Positions 53,543 to 61,947 of a stretch of DNA of 64,000 nt are shown piece by piece (the first letter of the stretch is position 1; each line of letters opens with the position of its first letter). The notes beneath the pieces are model-generated. The model had not been told where the DNA came from. It saw nothing but the letters and a program-made list of their open reading frames with translations, and ran no database searches. The position numbers and the translations under genes were made by a program. Origin of the DNA: Homoserinimonas sedimenticola (GTDB lineage Bacteria; Actinomycetota; Actinomycetes; Actinomycetales; Microbacteriaceae); contig NZ_JAPELL010000001.1 in the NCBI RefSeq assembly GCF_026094475.1, positions 62,001 to 126,000 of the forward strand. Reading direction: 5' to 3'.

Positions 53543-54094
53543 ATGGTCGATTCGACGCCATCCGCGCATGACCCGCACGCCCGTCGTTCCTCCCCGTCCG
53601 AGGAGGGCTCCCGCGACGTCGTCTCGAGCGACACGGTCGCCGTCACGCCTCGCCCGTCGTCGAGCACGATGGACACGACGGCGCATTTCGGGCCCGAGTT
53701 CGAGTCGCAGCTCGCGGCACTCAGCGGGGATGTCACGCCCGAGGAGCTCGAGGCTGTGGGCGCCCTTCCGTCCCGCTCAGCTCTCTTGATCGTGCGCCGC
53801 GGACCCAACATCGGCGCCCGCTTTCTCCTTGATTCGGATGTCACGACGGTGGGTCGTCACCCCGACGCCGACATCTTTCTCGACGATGTCACGGTCTCGC
53901 GCAAGCATTCGCAGTTCGTCCGTTCGGGTTCGACCTTCGAGATCCGTGACCTGGGCTCCCTCAACGGCACGTATTTCGACGGCGTCCGCGTGGATTCGGC
54001 CGTGCTCACCGATGGGGCCGAGGTCCAGATCGGCAAGTTCCGTCTCACCTTTTACGCGTCTCGTCTTGATCTCGCGACGCGGGCGGGAAGCTAG
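53543..54094 (+). CDS. garA: FHA-domain metabolic regulator GarA/OdhI
   Basis: The 183-residue protein has a disordered N-terminus with the phosphorylation-type motif MDTTAHFG (T45/T46; ETTSVF in mycobacteria) followed by an FHA domain: VGRHPDADIFLDDVTVSRKHSQF (about 103-125) and LGSLNGTYFDG. GarA/OdhI, phosphorylated by PknG-type kinases, inhibits or relieves 2-oxoglutarate dehydrogenase and regulates glutamate metabolism. The N-terminal leader (residues 1-43) is longer than in mycobacteria and is Ser/Thr/Pro-rich. It sits between the phosphatidyltransferase and ftsR. Confidence 0.93.
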   Translation: MVDSTPSAHDPHARRSSPSEEGSRDVVSSDTVAVTPRPSSSTMDTTAHFGPEFESQLAALSGDVTPEELEAVGALPSRSALLIVRRGPNIGARFLLDSDVTTVGRHPDADIFLDDVTVSRKHSQFVRSGSTFEIRDLGSLNGTYFDGVRVDSAVLTDGAEVQIGKFRLTFYASRLDLATRAGS

Positions 54095-54817
54095 ATGGGC
54101 CGGGCCGCGGCCCAGGTCAAGGCAGTCCCGGAGTCGGCAGGTGCGGCATCATCCGCCCCGCTCCTCAGCATCGGGCAGGTCCTTGCCCGGCTGACCTCCG
54201 AATTTCCCGATCTGACCCCTTCGAAGCTTCGCTTCTTGGAGGAGCGCCGCCTCGTCTCGCCGGCGCGCACCGAGTCTGGCTACCGCAAGTTCTCTCACGA
54301 CGATGTCGAGCGGCTTCGGCTCGTCCTGACGATGCAGCGGGACCACTATCTGCCGCTCAAGGTGATCAAGGGGTACCTCGACGACCTCGACGCGGGGCGC
54401 TCGCCCGAGTTGCCGGGAGTTCCCAACGTCTCGACGACGTCGATGCTCTCCACCGAGCGGCGCTTTGGCCGCGAGGAACTCTTGCGCGAGGCGGGGGCGA
54501 CTTCGCAGTTGCTCTCGGACGCCGTCTCGTCGTCCCTCATCGTCGCCGCGGATGTCTACGGGGAGGACGCCCTGCGGGTGCTTCAAGCGCTTGTGGAGCT
54601 GAAGCGCTCGGGGATCGAGCCCCGGCACCTGCGAGGCTTCCGCGCCGCGGCGGAGCGTGAGCTAGGCCTCATCGAGAGCGCCCTCATGCCGGTCGCTGCG
54701 CGGCGCGACGCCTCGAGCCGCGCGAAGGCGGGAGAGCTGGCGCGGGAGATCGCGGGCCAGCTTGAGGTTGTCCGCAGCAGCCTGATTCGCAGTGCGCTTT
54801 CGCGCCTCGAACCGTAG
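54095..54817 (+). CDS. ftsR: MerR-family regulator FtsR
   Basis: The 240-residue protein has a MerR HTH near residues 23-90 (SIGQVLARLTSEFPDLTPSKLRFLEERRLV, RTESGYRKFSHDDVERL) and a helical C-terminus without metal-binding cysteines. Position after garA, as Rv1828 after Rv1827, and the HTH sequence match FtsR, which activates ftsZ in Corynebacterium. It begins directly after the garA stop codon. Confidence 0.9.
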   Translation: MGRAAAQVKAVPESAGAASSAPLLSIGQVLARLTSEFPDLTPSKLRFLEERRLVSPARTESGYRKFSHDDVERLRLVLTMQRDHYLPLKVIKGYLDDLDAGRSPELPGVPNVSTTSMLSTERRFGREELLREAGATSQLLSDAVSSSLIVAADVYGEDALRVLQALVELKRSGIEPRHLRGFRAAAERELGLIESALMPVAARRDASSRAKAGELAREIAGQLEVVRSSLIRSALSRLEP

Positions 54818-54898
54818 ACTTGGCTCACCGCATCCCGCATCAGGACGACACGCCGGGCTCGACTCGAGTCAATGCAGACTTCGAGGGCTCGGGCCTCG

Positions 54899-54936
54899 TA
54901 GCGTTGATGCAGGATCAAGTTCAACCACACATTGAA
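54899..54936 (+). promoter_or_regulatory. Promoter and inverted repeat upstream of the second MerR gene
   Basis: A -10 candidate TAGCGT (54899-54904) is followed by the inverted repeat TTCAA-N7-TTGAA (54920-54936), 66 nt before ATG 55002. Placed at about +10 to +26, the repeat could be an autoregulatory or FtsR operator. Confidence 0.4.
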
Positions 54937-55001
54937 TGTTGCTCCCGGCCACCGTCCCGTGGTCATGAGGCGTCAGAGACCCACGTGGAAGGCACAGCGA
55001 G

Positions 55002-55550
55002 ATGAGCGAACTCAGCAGCAAGAACGAGGACTCTCGCTACGACCTCGGCCTCCTCTTCACAGACGGGCTTCCCGACCTGGACGACGCCGCCGGCTACCGC
55101 GGTGCCGTCGCCGCCCGAGCGGCGGGCATCAGTTACCGTCAACTCGACTACTGGGCTCGCACGGAGCTCGTGCAGCCCACCGTCAGGGGCGCGGCAGGCT
55201 CGGGATCGCAGCGGCTCTACGGTTTCCGCGACATCCTCGTCCTCAAGCTGGTCAAGCGACTTCTTGACACGGGAATCTCACTGCAGCAGATCCGCACGGC
55301 AGTGAATCAGTTGAGGGAGGCCGGCGTAAACGACCTGGCGCAGACGACGCTCATGAGCGACGGCGCGAGCGTCTACCTCTGCACGTCCAACGATGAGGTC
55401 ATCGACCTCGTGAACCGGGGACAGGGCGTCTTCGGCATCGCCGTCGGCAAGGTCCTGCGTGAGGTCGAGACGAGTCTCGTCGACCTCGAGACCGATAAGC
55501 CGGAGGCGCTCGACGAGCTCGCGGCTCGCCGGGCATCCCGCGCCTCCTAG
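55002..55550 (+). CDS. MerR-family transcriptional regulator (Rv1830-like)
   Basis: The 182-residue protein has a MerR-type HTH (VAARAAGISYRQLDYWARTELVQPTV, QRLYGFRDILVLKLVKRL) and a C-terminal domain VYLCTSNDEVIDLVNRGQGVFGIAVGKV found in actinobacterial regulators near garA. It is the partner of Rv1830; the intervening nuclease gene of mycobacteria (Rv1829) is missing here, leaving 184 nt. No metal-binding Cys cluster is present. Targets unknown. Confidence 0.87.
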   Translation: MSELSSKNEDSRYDLGLLFTDGLPDLDDAAGYRGAVAARAAGISYRQLDYWARTELVQPTVRGAAGSGSQRLYGFRDILVLKLVKRLLDTGISLQQIRTAVNQLREAGVNDLAQTTLMSDGASVYLCTSNDEVIDLVNRGQGVFGIAVGKVLREVETSLVDLETDKPEALDELAARRASRAS

Positions 55551-55631
55551 CGCGTATCGCGGGCGGTGTTCCTTCGGGCAACGACCGTGCCGCGGCTCGA
55601 GTAGCGAGCGCAGCGATCGGTCCGAAGCGCC

Positions 55632-56420
55632 TTAGACCAGCCCGGCCGTCCGCATGATGCGTTCAAGCAGCTGATCGAAGTTTCGAGCCATCTCCTGCGC
55701 GCTCTCGCCGGGCCACATGTGTAGGGGCTTGGCGGCGCCCTGAGCCTGCTGGAGCGAGGTGCGCTCGGGCAACTGGGGGCTGAGAACGAGTGGACCGAAC
55801 ATGTCGCGCAGTTCCTTGATACGGAACTGATGCTCGAGCGACTGCACGCGGGCCCTGTTGACGATGATGCCGAGCGGTTGCAGGCGGGGGCTGAGACCCC
55901 GTCGGATCTCTTCGATCGCCCGGAGGGCGCGGTCGGCGGCCGCGACCGAGAAGAGCCCCGGCTCCGTCACGACGGTGACGCGATCACTCGCAGCCCACGC
56001 GGTGCGGGTCAGGGCGTTCAGTGAGGGGGCGCAGTCGATTAGCACGAGATCGTAGTCGTCCTCGACGTTCGCGAGTGCCTCTTCGAGCTTCCAGATGTCG
56101 CGGATGCTCGGATGCGGCCCGTCGAAGTTGATGGCCGAGGGGCTGCCGATGAGCACATCCACCTTGCCCGGCCGCCCCTTGGTCCAGCCGCTCGGTGCGA
56201 TCGCCTGCCGCACGACCTTCTCTTTGGGGGAGGCGAGCACGTCGGCGATGTTGAGATGACCTGCGACATTGATGTCCATGCCGGTCGAGACATCCGACTG
56301 GGGGTCGAGGTCGACGACGAGGGTGCGCAGCCCCTTGGCGAAGGATGCCGAGGCGAGGCCGAGCGTGACGGTCGTCTTGCCGACGCCTCCCTTGAGGGAG
56401 CTCACGCTGAGTACATGCAC
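55632..56420 (-). CDS. ParA-family ATPase
   Basis: The 262-residue ATPase has a deviant Walker A KGGVGKTT (10-17), the DLDPQSDVSTG motif (45-55), Walker B-like LVLIDCAPSLNALT and a C-terminal helix cluster ending MRTAGLV. It is an orphan ParA with no ParB in the window; roles in DNA or protein-complex positioning are possible. GTG 56420 begins 8 nt after TAGAGT, giving a leaderless-type start. It diverges from pyruvate carboxylase, sharing a palindrome in between. Confidence 0.88.
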   Translation of the reverse strand: MHVLSVSSLKGGVGKTTVTLGLASASFAKGLRTLVVDLDPQSDVSTGMDINVAGHLNIADVLASPKEKVVRQAIAPSGWTKGRPGKVDVLIGSPSAINFDGPHPSIRDIWKLEEALANVEDDYDLVLIDCAPSLNALTRTAWAASDRVTVVTEPGLFSVAAADRALRAIEEIRRGLSPRLQPLGIIVNRARVQSLEHQFRIKELRDMFGPLVLSPQLPERTSLQQAQGAAKPLHMWPGESAQEMARNFDQLLERIMRTAGLV

Positions 56421-56428
56421 AACACGAA

Positions 56429-56434
56429 ACTCTA
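56429..56434 (-). promoter_or_regulatory. -10 hexamer TAGAGT for parA
   Basis: On the minus strand TAGAGT ends 8 nt before GTG 56420, consistent with a leaderless mRNA. It abuts the palindrome at 56435-56452. Confidence 0.45.
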
Positions 56435-56452
56435 CCTTCAGTAGTCTGAAGG
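56435..56452. promoter_or_regulatory. Palindrome between divergent parA and pyruvate carboxylase genes
   Basis: CCTTCAG-TAGT-CTGAAGG is a perfect 7-bp inverted repeat with a 4-bp spacer. It includes a TAGTCT -10-like hexamer reading toward pyc (56442-56447) and touches the parA -10. A shared operator for the divergent pair is plausible. Confidence 0.5.
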
Positions 56453-56522
56453 CAACCACCATCGCGGCTGCCCTGCGTGTCCGCGATGTACCCGTGTGCA
56501 GTGCCGTGCCGAAAGGGGCAGG

Positions 56523-59500
56523 ATGTTCTCCAAGATTCTTGTGGCCAACCGTGGCGAGATCGCGATCAGGGCGTTTCGGGCCGCATACGAACTGGGGGCC
56601 CGCACGGTCGCCGTCTACCCGTATGAGGACCGGAACTCCTTGCACCGGCAGAAGGCAGACGAGGCTTACCAGATCGGTGAGAAGGGGCACCCTGTCCGCG
56701 CGTACCTGGATGTCTCGGAGATCATCCGGGTCGCGAAGCTGAGCGGGGCAGACGCGATCTATCCCGGCTACGGCTTCCTCTCGGAGAACCCGAATCTCGC
56801 CCGCGAGGCCGCTGCGGCGGGCATCACCTTCATCGGCCCCGGCGAGAGCGTGCTCGAGATGGCGGGCAACAAGGTGACCGCCAAGGAGCACGCGATCTCG
56901 GCGGGCGTGCCCGTGCTCGCCTCGTCGCCCGCGACGACCGACATCGAGGTGCTCCTTTCGGCGGCGGACGAGATCGGTTTCCCCGTATTCGCCAAGGCGG
57001 TTGCGGGAGGAGGCGGCCGCGGCATGCGGCGGGTCAACACGCGTGAGGAGTTGCGCCCGGCCCTCGAGGAGGCGATGCGCGAGGCCGACAGCGCGTTTGG
57101 CGACCCCACGATGTTCGTCGAGCAGGCGGTGCTGCGTCCTCGCCACATCGAGGTGCAGATCCTTGCGGATGCGACGGGGGAGACCGTCCACCTCTTCGAG
57201 CGCGACTGTTCCATCCAGCGCCGCAACCAGAAGGTCGTCGAGATCGCGCCGGCGCCGAATCTCGACGAGTCGATCCGGCAGGCGCTCTACCGCGACGCGG
57301 TCGCCTTCGCGAAGTCGATCGGCTACATCAACGCGGGCACGGTCGAGTTCCTCCTCGACACGGAGGGGGAGCGCGCGGGCCAGCATGTCTTCATCGAGAT
57401 GAACCCGCGCATCCAGGTCGAGCACACGGTGACGGAGGAAATCACGGATGTCGACCTCGTGCAGTCGCAGATGCGGATCGCTGCGGGGGAGACGCTCGAG
57501 CAGCTGGGGCTCCTGCAGGAGCAGCTGCGGATGCACGGCTCCGCCCTCCAGTGCCGCATCACGACCGAGGACCCCGCCCAGGGCTTTCGCCCCGACACGG
57601 GCAAGATCACGACCTACCGTTCACCGGGAGGCAGCGGCATCCGTCTCGATGGCGGCACGGTCGCGACGGGTTCGGAAATCAGCCCCCACTTCGACTCGAT
57701 GCTCGTCAAGATGACGTGTCGGGGCCGCGACTTTCCCTCTGCCGTGAGCCGGGCCCGCCGTGGTCTCGCGGAGTTCCGCATCCGCGGCGTCTCCACCAAC
57801 ATCCCCTTCATTCAGGGCGTGCTCGAGGACCCGCAGTTCGTTGCGGGCGATGTCAGCACGGCTTTCATCGACACGCGCCCGCACCTGGTGCACGCTCATC
57901 CGACGCGCGATCGCGGCACCAGGATCCTGAACTGGCTCGCGGATGTCACGGTGAACCAGCCGCACGGAGCCGGGGACAGTGCGCTCAACCCCGCCGTGAA
58001 GCTTCCCAAGGTCGATCTCTCGACGGACGCACCCGCAGGTTCGCGCCAGCGCCTGCTGGAGCTCGGGCCGGCCGGTTTCGCTACCGACCTTCGGCAGCAG
58101 AAGGCCCTCGCGGTGACGGAGACGACCTTCCGGGACGCCCACCAGTCACTGCTCGCGACCCGCGTCCGCACGCGCGATCTCGCGGCCGTCGCCCCCTACG
58201 TCGCCCGGCTCACGCCCCAGCTGCTCTCGGTCGAGGCGTGGGGCGGGGCGACCTACGACGTTGCCCTGCGCTTCCTCGGCGAGGACCCGTGGGAGCGGCT
58301 CGCAACCCTGCGCGAGGCTCTCCCGAACGTCGCCATCCAGATGCTCCTCCGTGGTCGCAACACGGTCGGCTACACGCCCTATCCGACGGAGGTGACGGAT
58401 GCCTTCGTGCGCGAGGCCGCGGCGACGGGCGTCGATATCTTCCGCATCTTCGACGCCCTGAACGATGTCTCTCAGATGCGTCCCGCGATCGACGCGGTGC
58501 TCGAGACGGGCACCTCCGTCGCGGAGGTGGCGCTCTGCTACACGGGCGATCTGCTGAACCCCGATGAGAACCTTTACACGCTCGACTACTACCTCCGACT
58601 GGCGGAGCAGATCGTTGAGTCGGGCGCGCACATCCTCGCGATCAAGGACATGGCGGGACTGTTGCGGGCAGGCGCGGCGGAGACCCTCGTCTCGGCCCTG
58701 CGCGAGCGCTTTGACCTGCCCGTCCACGTGCACACGCATGACACGGCCGGCGGCCAGTTGGCGACCCTGCTGGCCGCGAGCCGTGCCGGCGCGGATGCGG
58801 TGGATGTCGCATCCGCCCCCATGGCGGGCACGACGAGCCAACCCTCCATGTCGGCTCTTGTCGCGGCGCTCTCGAACACGGAGCGCGACACGGGGCTCTC
58901 GCTCGCGGGTGTCTCGGACCTCGAGCCGTACTGGGAGGCCGTGCGCGACGTCTACGCCCCCTTCGAGTCCGGTCTTCCCGGGCCAACGGGTCGCGTCTAC
59001 CACCACGAGATCCCCGGCGGGCAGCTCAGCAACCTTCGTCAGCAGGCGATCGCGCTCGGCCTCGGCGACCAGTTCGAGCGGATCGAAGACGCCTACGCGG
59101 CCGCAAATGCCATGCTCGGTCGCCCGCCCAAGGTGACGCCGTCGTCGAAGGTCGTGGGTGATCTCGCCCTGGCCCTCGTCGCCGCCGACGCCGATCCGGC
59201 CGACTTCGAGGCGAATCCGCAGAAGTACGACATCCCTGACTCCGTCATCGGCTTCATGGCGGGCGAGCTCGGTGATCTTCCGGGCGGATGGCCGGAGCCC
59301 TTCCGTAGTCGCGTGCTGGAGGGACGCACCGTGCGCGTCGGGGTGAACGAGCTCTCTGACGAAGATCGCGAGGCGCTGGCCGGCTCGCCGGAGGAGCGCC
59401 GGGAGCGGCTCAACCGGCTGCTCTTCCCCGCCCCGGCCGCGCAGTTCGCGGAAGTGCGGGAGCAGTTCGGCGATCTCTCCGTCGTCGACACGGTCGACTA

Positions 59501-59927
59501 CCTCTACGGCCTCCGGCAGGGCGAGGAACACGTTGTCGAGATGGAGAAGGGCGTGAGCCTCTACGTCGGCCTCGAGGCGATTGGCGACGCGGATGAGAAG
59601 GGCATGCGCACTGTCATGACGACCATGAACGGACAGCTTCGCCCCGTCTTCATCCGCGATCGAAGCATCACGGTCGAGACGCGGTCGACCGAGAAGGCGG
59701 ATGCCTCGAAGCCCGGCCACGTCGCGGCCCCCTTCGCGGGCGTCGTGACCCTCCAGGTGGAGGAGGGGGCCATGGTGGAGGCTGGTCAGGCAGTCGCAAC
59801 GATCGAGGCGATGAAGATGGAGGCAGCCATCACGGCGGGCATCTCGGGCGTCGTGCGCCGGCTCGCGGTCAAGGCCACCTCGCCCGTGGAGGGCGGTGAC
59901 CTCCTGCTCGAGATCGGCGCCGACTGA
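56523..59927 (+). CDS. pyc: Pyruvate carboxylase
   Basis: The 1134-residue biotin enzyme carboxylates pyruvate to oxaloacetate. Domains in order: biotin carboxylase (1 to about 450; KAVAGGGGRGMRRV ATP loop, EMNPRIQVEHTVTEE), carboxyltransferase (about 530-1030; TTFRDAHQSLLATR, IKDMAGLL, VHTHDTAGGQ) and C-terminal biotin carrier domain with the biotinylated Lys in EAMKME. Length is normal for the single-chain enzyme. AAAGGGG precedes ATG 56523. It is the main anaplerotic reaction and works with GapB in gluconeogenesis. Confidence 0.98.
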   Translation: MFSKILVANRGEIAIRAFRAAYELGARTVAVYPYEDRNSLHRQKADEAYQIGEKGHPVRAYLDVSEIIRVAKLSGADAIYPGYGFLSENPNLAREAAAAGITFIGPGESVLEMAGNKVTAKEHAISAGVPVLASSPATTDIEVLLSAADEIGFPVFAKAVAGGGGRGMRRVNTREELRPALEEAMREADSAFGDPTMFVEQAVLRPRHIEVQILADATGETVHLFERDCSIQRRNQKVVEIAPAPNLDESIRQALYRDAVAFAKSIGYINAGTVEFLLDTEGERAGQHVFIEMNPRIQVEHTVTEEITDVDLVQSQMRIAAGETLEQLGLLQEQLRMHGSALQCRITTEDPAQGFRPDTGKITTYRSPGGSGIRLDGGTVATGSEISPHFDSMLVKMTCRGRDFPSAVSRARRGLAEFRIRGVSTNIPFIQGVLEDPQFVAGDVSTAFIDTRPHLVHAHPTRDRGTRILNWLADVTVNQPHGAGDSALNPAVKLPKVDLSTDAPAGSRQRLLELGPAGFATDLRQQKALAVTETTFRDAHQSLLATRVRTRDLAAVAPYVARLTPQLLSVEAWGGATYDVALRFLGEDPWERLATLREALPNVAIQMLLRGRNTVGYTPYPTEVTDAFVREAAATGVDIFRIFDALNDVSQMRPAIDAVLETGTSVAEVALCYTGDLLNPDENLYTLDYYLRLAEQIVESGAHILAIKDMAGLLRAGAAETLVSALRERFDLPVHVHTHDTAGGQLATLLAASRAGADAVDVASAPMAGTTSQPSMSALVAALSNTERDTGLSLAGVSDLEPYWEAVRDVYAPFESGLPGPTGRVYHHEIPGGQLSNLRQQAIALGLGDQFERIEDAYAAANAMLGRPPKVTPSSKVVGDLALALVAADADPADFEANPQKYDIPDSVIGFMAGELGDLPGGWPEPFRSRVLEGRTVRVGVNELSDEDREALAGSPEERRERLNRLLFPAPAAQFAEVREQFGDLSVVDTVDYLYGLRQGEEHVVEMEKGVSLYVGLEAIGDADEKGMRTVMTTMNGQLRPVFIRDRSITVETRSTEKADASKPGHVAAPFAGVVTLQVEEGAMVEAGQAVATIEAMKMEAAITAGISGVVRRLAVKATSPVEGGDLLLEIGAD

Positions 59928-59935
59928 GCGTTTGG

Positions 59936-59962
59936 TAGTCTCGAGAGTTGCCTTCAGCGAAA
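59936..59962 (+). promoter_or_regulatory. Promoter candidate of the MinD-like gene
   Basis: TAGTCT (59936-59941) lies 9 nt after the pyc stop, followed by GTTGCCTTCAG. The same 11-mer, on the minus strand, lies about 24-35 bp before the parA start at 56420. An independent promoter inside the pyc-minD spacer is likely. Confidence 0.4.
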
Positions 59963-59973
59963 GGAATCCGCCC

Positions 59974-61362
59974 GTGACATCCCCCCGTGATGCGTCGGAC
60001 CCGCTCGCCGGGTCAGATTCCGCTGATGACCCCGGTGCCGCGGAGAAGGACGCCCCTGCCCCGAGCTTCGCCGAGTCGGTGCTGCTCCATGACTCCGACG
60101 ATGACTCCGAGGAGCCGACATCGACCCTCACGGTGAGTGTCGACCTGCCGGCAGAGGTGCGAACGATTCCGGAGGACGAGCTCGCCGTGACGATCAGCGC
60201 GGAACCCGTCACGCCGAACATCCTGACGGGGGTCGAAGCGGCGAACGTCTCCATCAGTGTTGATCCCGTGCTGATCGATCGCAGCGACGAGGAGGAGTCT
60301 CCCGTCGACGCGGTCGAGGTACCGCCGCTGCCCGCGCGCGACATCCCCGAGCAGGATGCGCAGGCTCACGAGCGGCAGAGCCGGAGAGAGCGGCTGAGGG
60401 GCGAGATCTCGAGCACCCCCGAATCGGCGAACATGCTTACGGCCGACCGGCTGATCGACGTCAAGAAGCGCAAGCGAGCCGCTCCCGAGGGCGCCTGGCC
60501 CGCCTTCGTCTACGCCGCGAGCCTTCACCTCGTGAACCTCGGGGATTCGCCCAAGGCGCGGGAACGCAAGGAATTGGATGCCCGCATCGACAAGCAGTTC
60601 GAGGGTGGCACGCGCTTCGTGCCCGTCCTCACTCGTAAGGGCGGCGTCGGCAAGACGACGGTCACAACCCTGCTCGGCATGGCGCTCTCCGATGTGCGCG
60701 AAGACCGCATCATCGCGATCGACGCCAACCCCGACCGCGGCACTCTCTCCGAGCGGGTCAGCAAGCAGACCCGCTCGACCGTGCGGGACGTCGTCACCCA
60801 GGCGGCATCCATCACAAGCTTCAACGACTTCTCGACGATGGTCTCGCGCGACGACACGCGGCTCGACATCCTCGCCTCTGACACCGACCCCCTGCTCTCG
60901 GAGGCTTTCGATGAGAACGACTACAACGTGGTCGCGGACCTCGCGGCACGCTTCTACTCGATCGCTCTGACGGACTGCGGCACGGGAATCGTCCACTCGG
61001 TCATGCGGGCCACCTTGCAGCGCGCCGACTCGATCGTGATCGTCTCGGGTGGCAGCGTCGACGAGGCCCGTCTCGCCTCCGAGACCCTCACTTGGCTGGA
61101 GTCGAACGGCTATGCGGATCTCGTGCGCAACGCCGTCGTGGCTCTCAACACGGCCACGCAGGCCACCAACCTCATCAAGCTCGACGAGATCGAGTCGCAC
61201 TTCCAATCTCGAGTGCGAGAAATCGTCCGTATTCCCTACGATCCGCAACTCGCGGCGGGATCCGTTATCGACTATTCGCGGCTCAAGCCGCTCACGCGCG
61301 AGGCCGCCCGTCGCCTCGCGGCCCTCGTCATGGACGGCCTGCCCGCGCGTCGCACCGAATGA
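59974..61362 (+). CDS. ParA/MinD-like ATPase with long acidic N-terminus
   Basis: The 462-residue protein has an acidic, Asp/Glu/Ser/Pro-rich disordered region (1 to about 150), then LTRKGGVGKTTVTTLLG (deviant Walker A near residue 223), AIDANPDRGTLSERV and LTDCGTGIVHSV (Walker B position). It resembles the MinD-like ATPases that sit near type VII secretion or polar-complex genes in actinobacteria, though no such genes are in the window. GTG 59974 has AAAGGA 8 nt upstream. Function in spatial organisation is inferred. It is followed after 22 nt by def and probably cotranscribed with it. Confidence 0.85.
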   Translation: MTSPRDASDPLAGSDSADDPGAAEKDAPAPSFAESVLLHDSDDDSEEPTSTLTVSVDLPAEVRTIPEDELAVTISAEPVTPNILTGVEAANVSISVDPVLIDRSDEEESPVDAVEVPPLPARDIPEQDAQAHERQSRRERLRGEISSTPESANMLTADRLIDVKKRKRAAPEGAWPAFVYAASLHLVNLGDSPKARERKELDARIDKQFEGGTRFVPVLTRKGGVGKTTVTTLLGMALSDVREDRIIAIDANPDRGTLSERVSKQTRSTVRDVVTQAASITSFNDFSTMVSRDDTRLDILASDTDPLLSEAFDENDYNVVADLAARFYSIALTDCGTGIVHSVMRATLQRADSIVIVSGGSVDEARLASETLTWLESNGYADLVRNAVVALNTATQATNLIKLDEIESHFQSRVREIVRIPYDPQLAAGSVIDYSRLKPLTREAARRLAALVMDGLPARRTE

Positions 61363-61384
61363 CCGCCCAGGAGGAAAACAGAAG

Positions 61385-61873
61385 ATGACCGAGCGACAGA
61401 TCAGGTACTTCGGCGATCCAGTGCTGAAGACCGTCTCGGACCCGGTGCGGCCCGGGGATGATGTGCGCGGCCTCGTCGAGGATCTCATCGACTCGGTCAA
61501 GGTGCCCGGGCGTGCTGGCGTCGCCGCGCCCCAGATCGGGGTCAACCTCCGCGTATTCAGCTACAACGTCGACGGCGATATCGGCTACGTCATCAACCCC
61601 GAGCTGGTCGAGGTCTCGGGTGAGCCAGAGCTCATCGATGAGGGCTGCCTCTCAGTTCCGGGCTTCTACTTCAAGCGCCGACGCTATCCCTTCGCGAGGG
61701 TGCGCGGCGTCGACCTCGACGGCAACGTCATCGAGCTCAGCGGGACGGGGACGATGGCGCAGGCGCTCCAGCACGAGACCGACCACCTCAACGGCGAGCT
61801 CTATATCGACGGTCTTGACAAGGAGACCAAGCGTGAGGCTATGAGGGCGATCCGCGAGTCCGACTGGTTCTAA
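61385..61873 (+). CDS. def: Peptide deformylase
   Basis: The 162-residue metallohydrolase removes the N-formyl group from nascent proteins. The three motifs are GVAAPQIG (about 39-46; Val replaces Leu), EGCLSVPG (with the metal Cys) and QHETDHLNG (HExxH). AGGAGG lies about 10 nt before the ATG. It sits 22 nt after the MinD-like gene and is followed by a hairpin. Confidence 0.96.
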   Translation: MTERQIRYFGDPVLKTVSDPVRPGDDVRGLVEDLIDSVKVPGRAGVAAPQIGVNLRVFSYNVDGDIGYVINPELVEVSGEPELIDEGCLSVPGFYFKRRRYPFARVRGVDLDGNVIELSGTGTMAQALQHETDHLNGELYIDGLDKETKREAMRAIRESDWF

Positions 61874-61898
61874 ATTCGTCTCGCCGTCTGAACGGCGA

Positions 61899-61929
61899 AG
61901 GGGCCCGCATGCTCGGCATGCGGGCCCCT
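61899..61929. terminator. Bidirectional hairpin between def and fadD
   Basis: A 12-13 bp stem (AGGGGCCCGCATG with its complement) and a 5-nt loop lie 25 nt after the def stop and 19 nt after the end of the convergent fadD gene. It can terminate transcription from both sides. Confidence 0.8.
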
Positions 61930-61947
61930 CGTGCGTTCGCTCGCGGA

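Noticed and set aside
56421-57536. Long N-terminal extension of the parA frame to 634 codons
   Set aside because: The extension is antisense to pyruvate carboxylase; the ParA motif starts right after GTG 56420, which has its own -10 element.
58146-60344. 732-codon minus-strand frame
   Set aside because: Antisense to the carboxyltransferase part of pyruvate carboxylase and the next gene; no domain.
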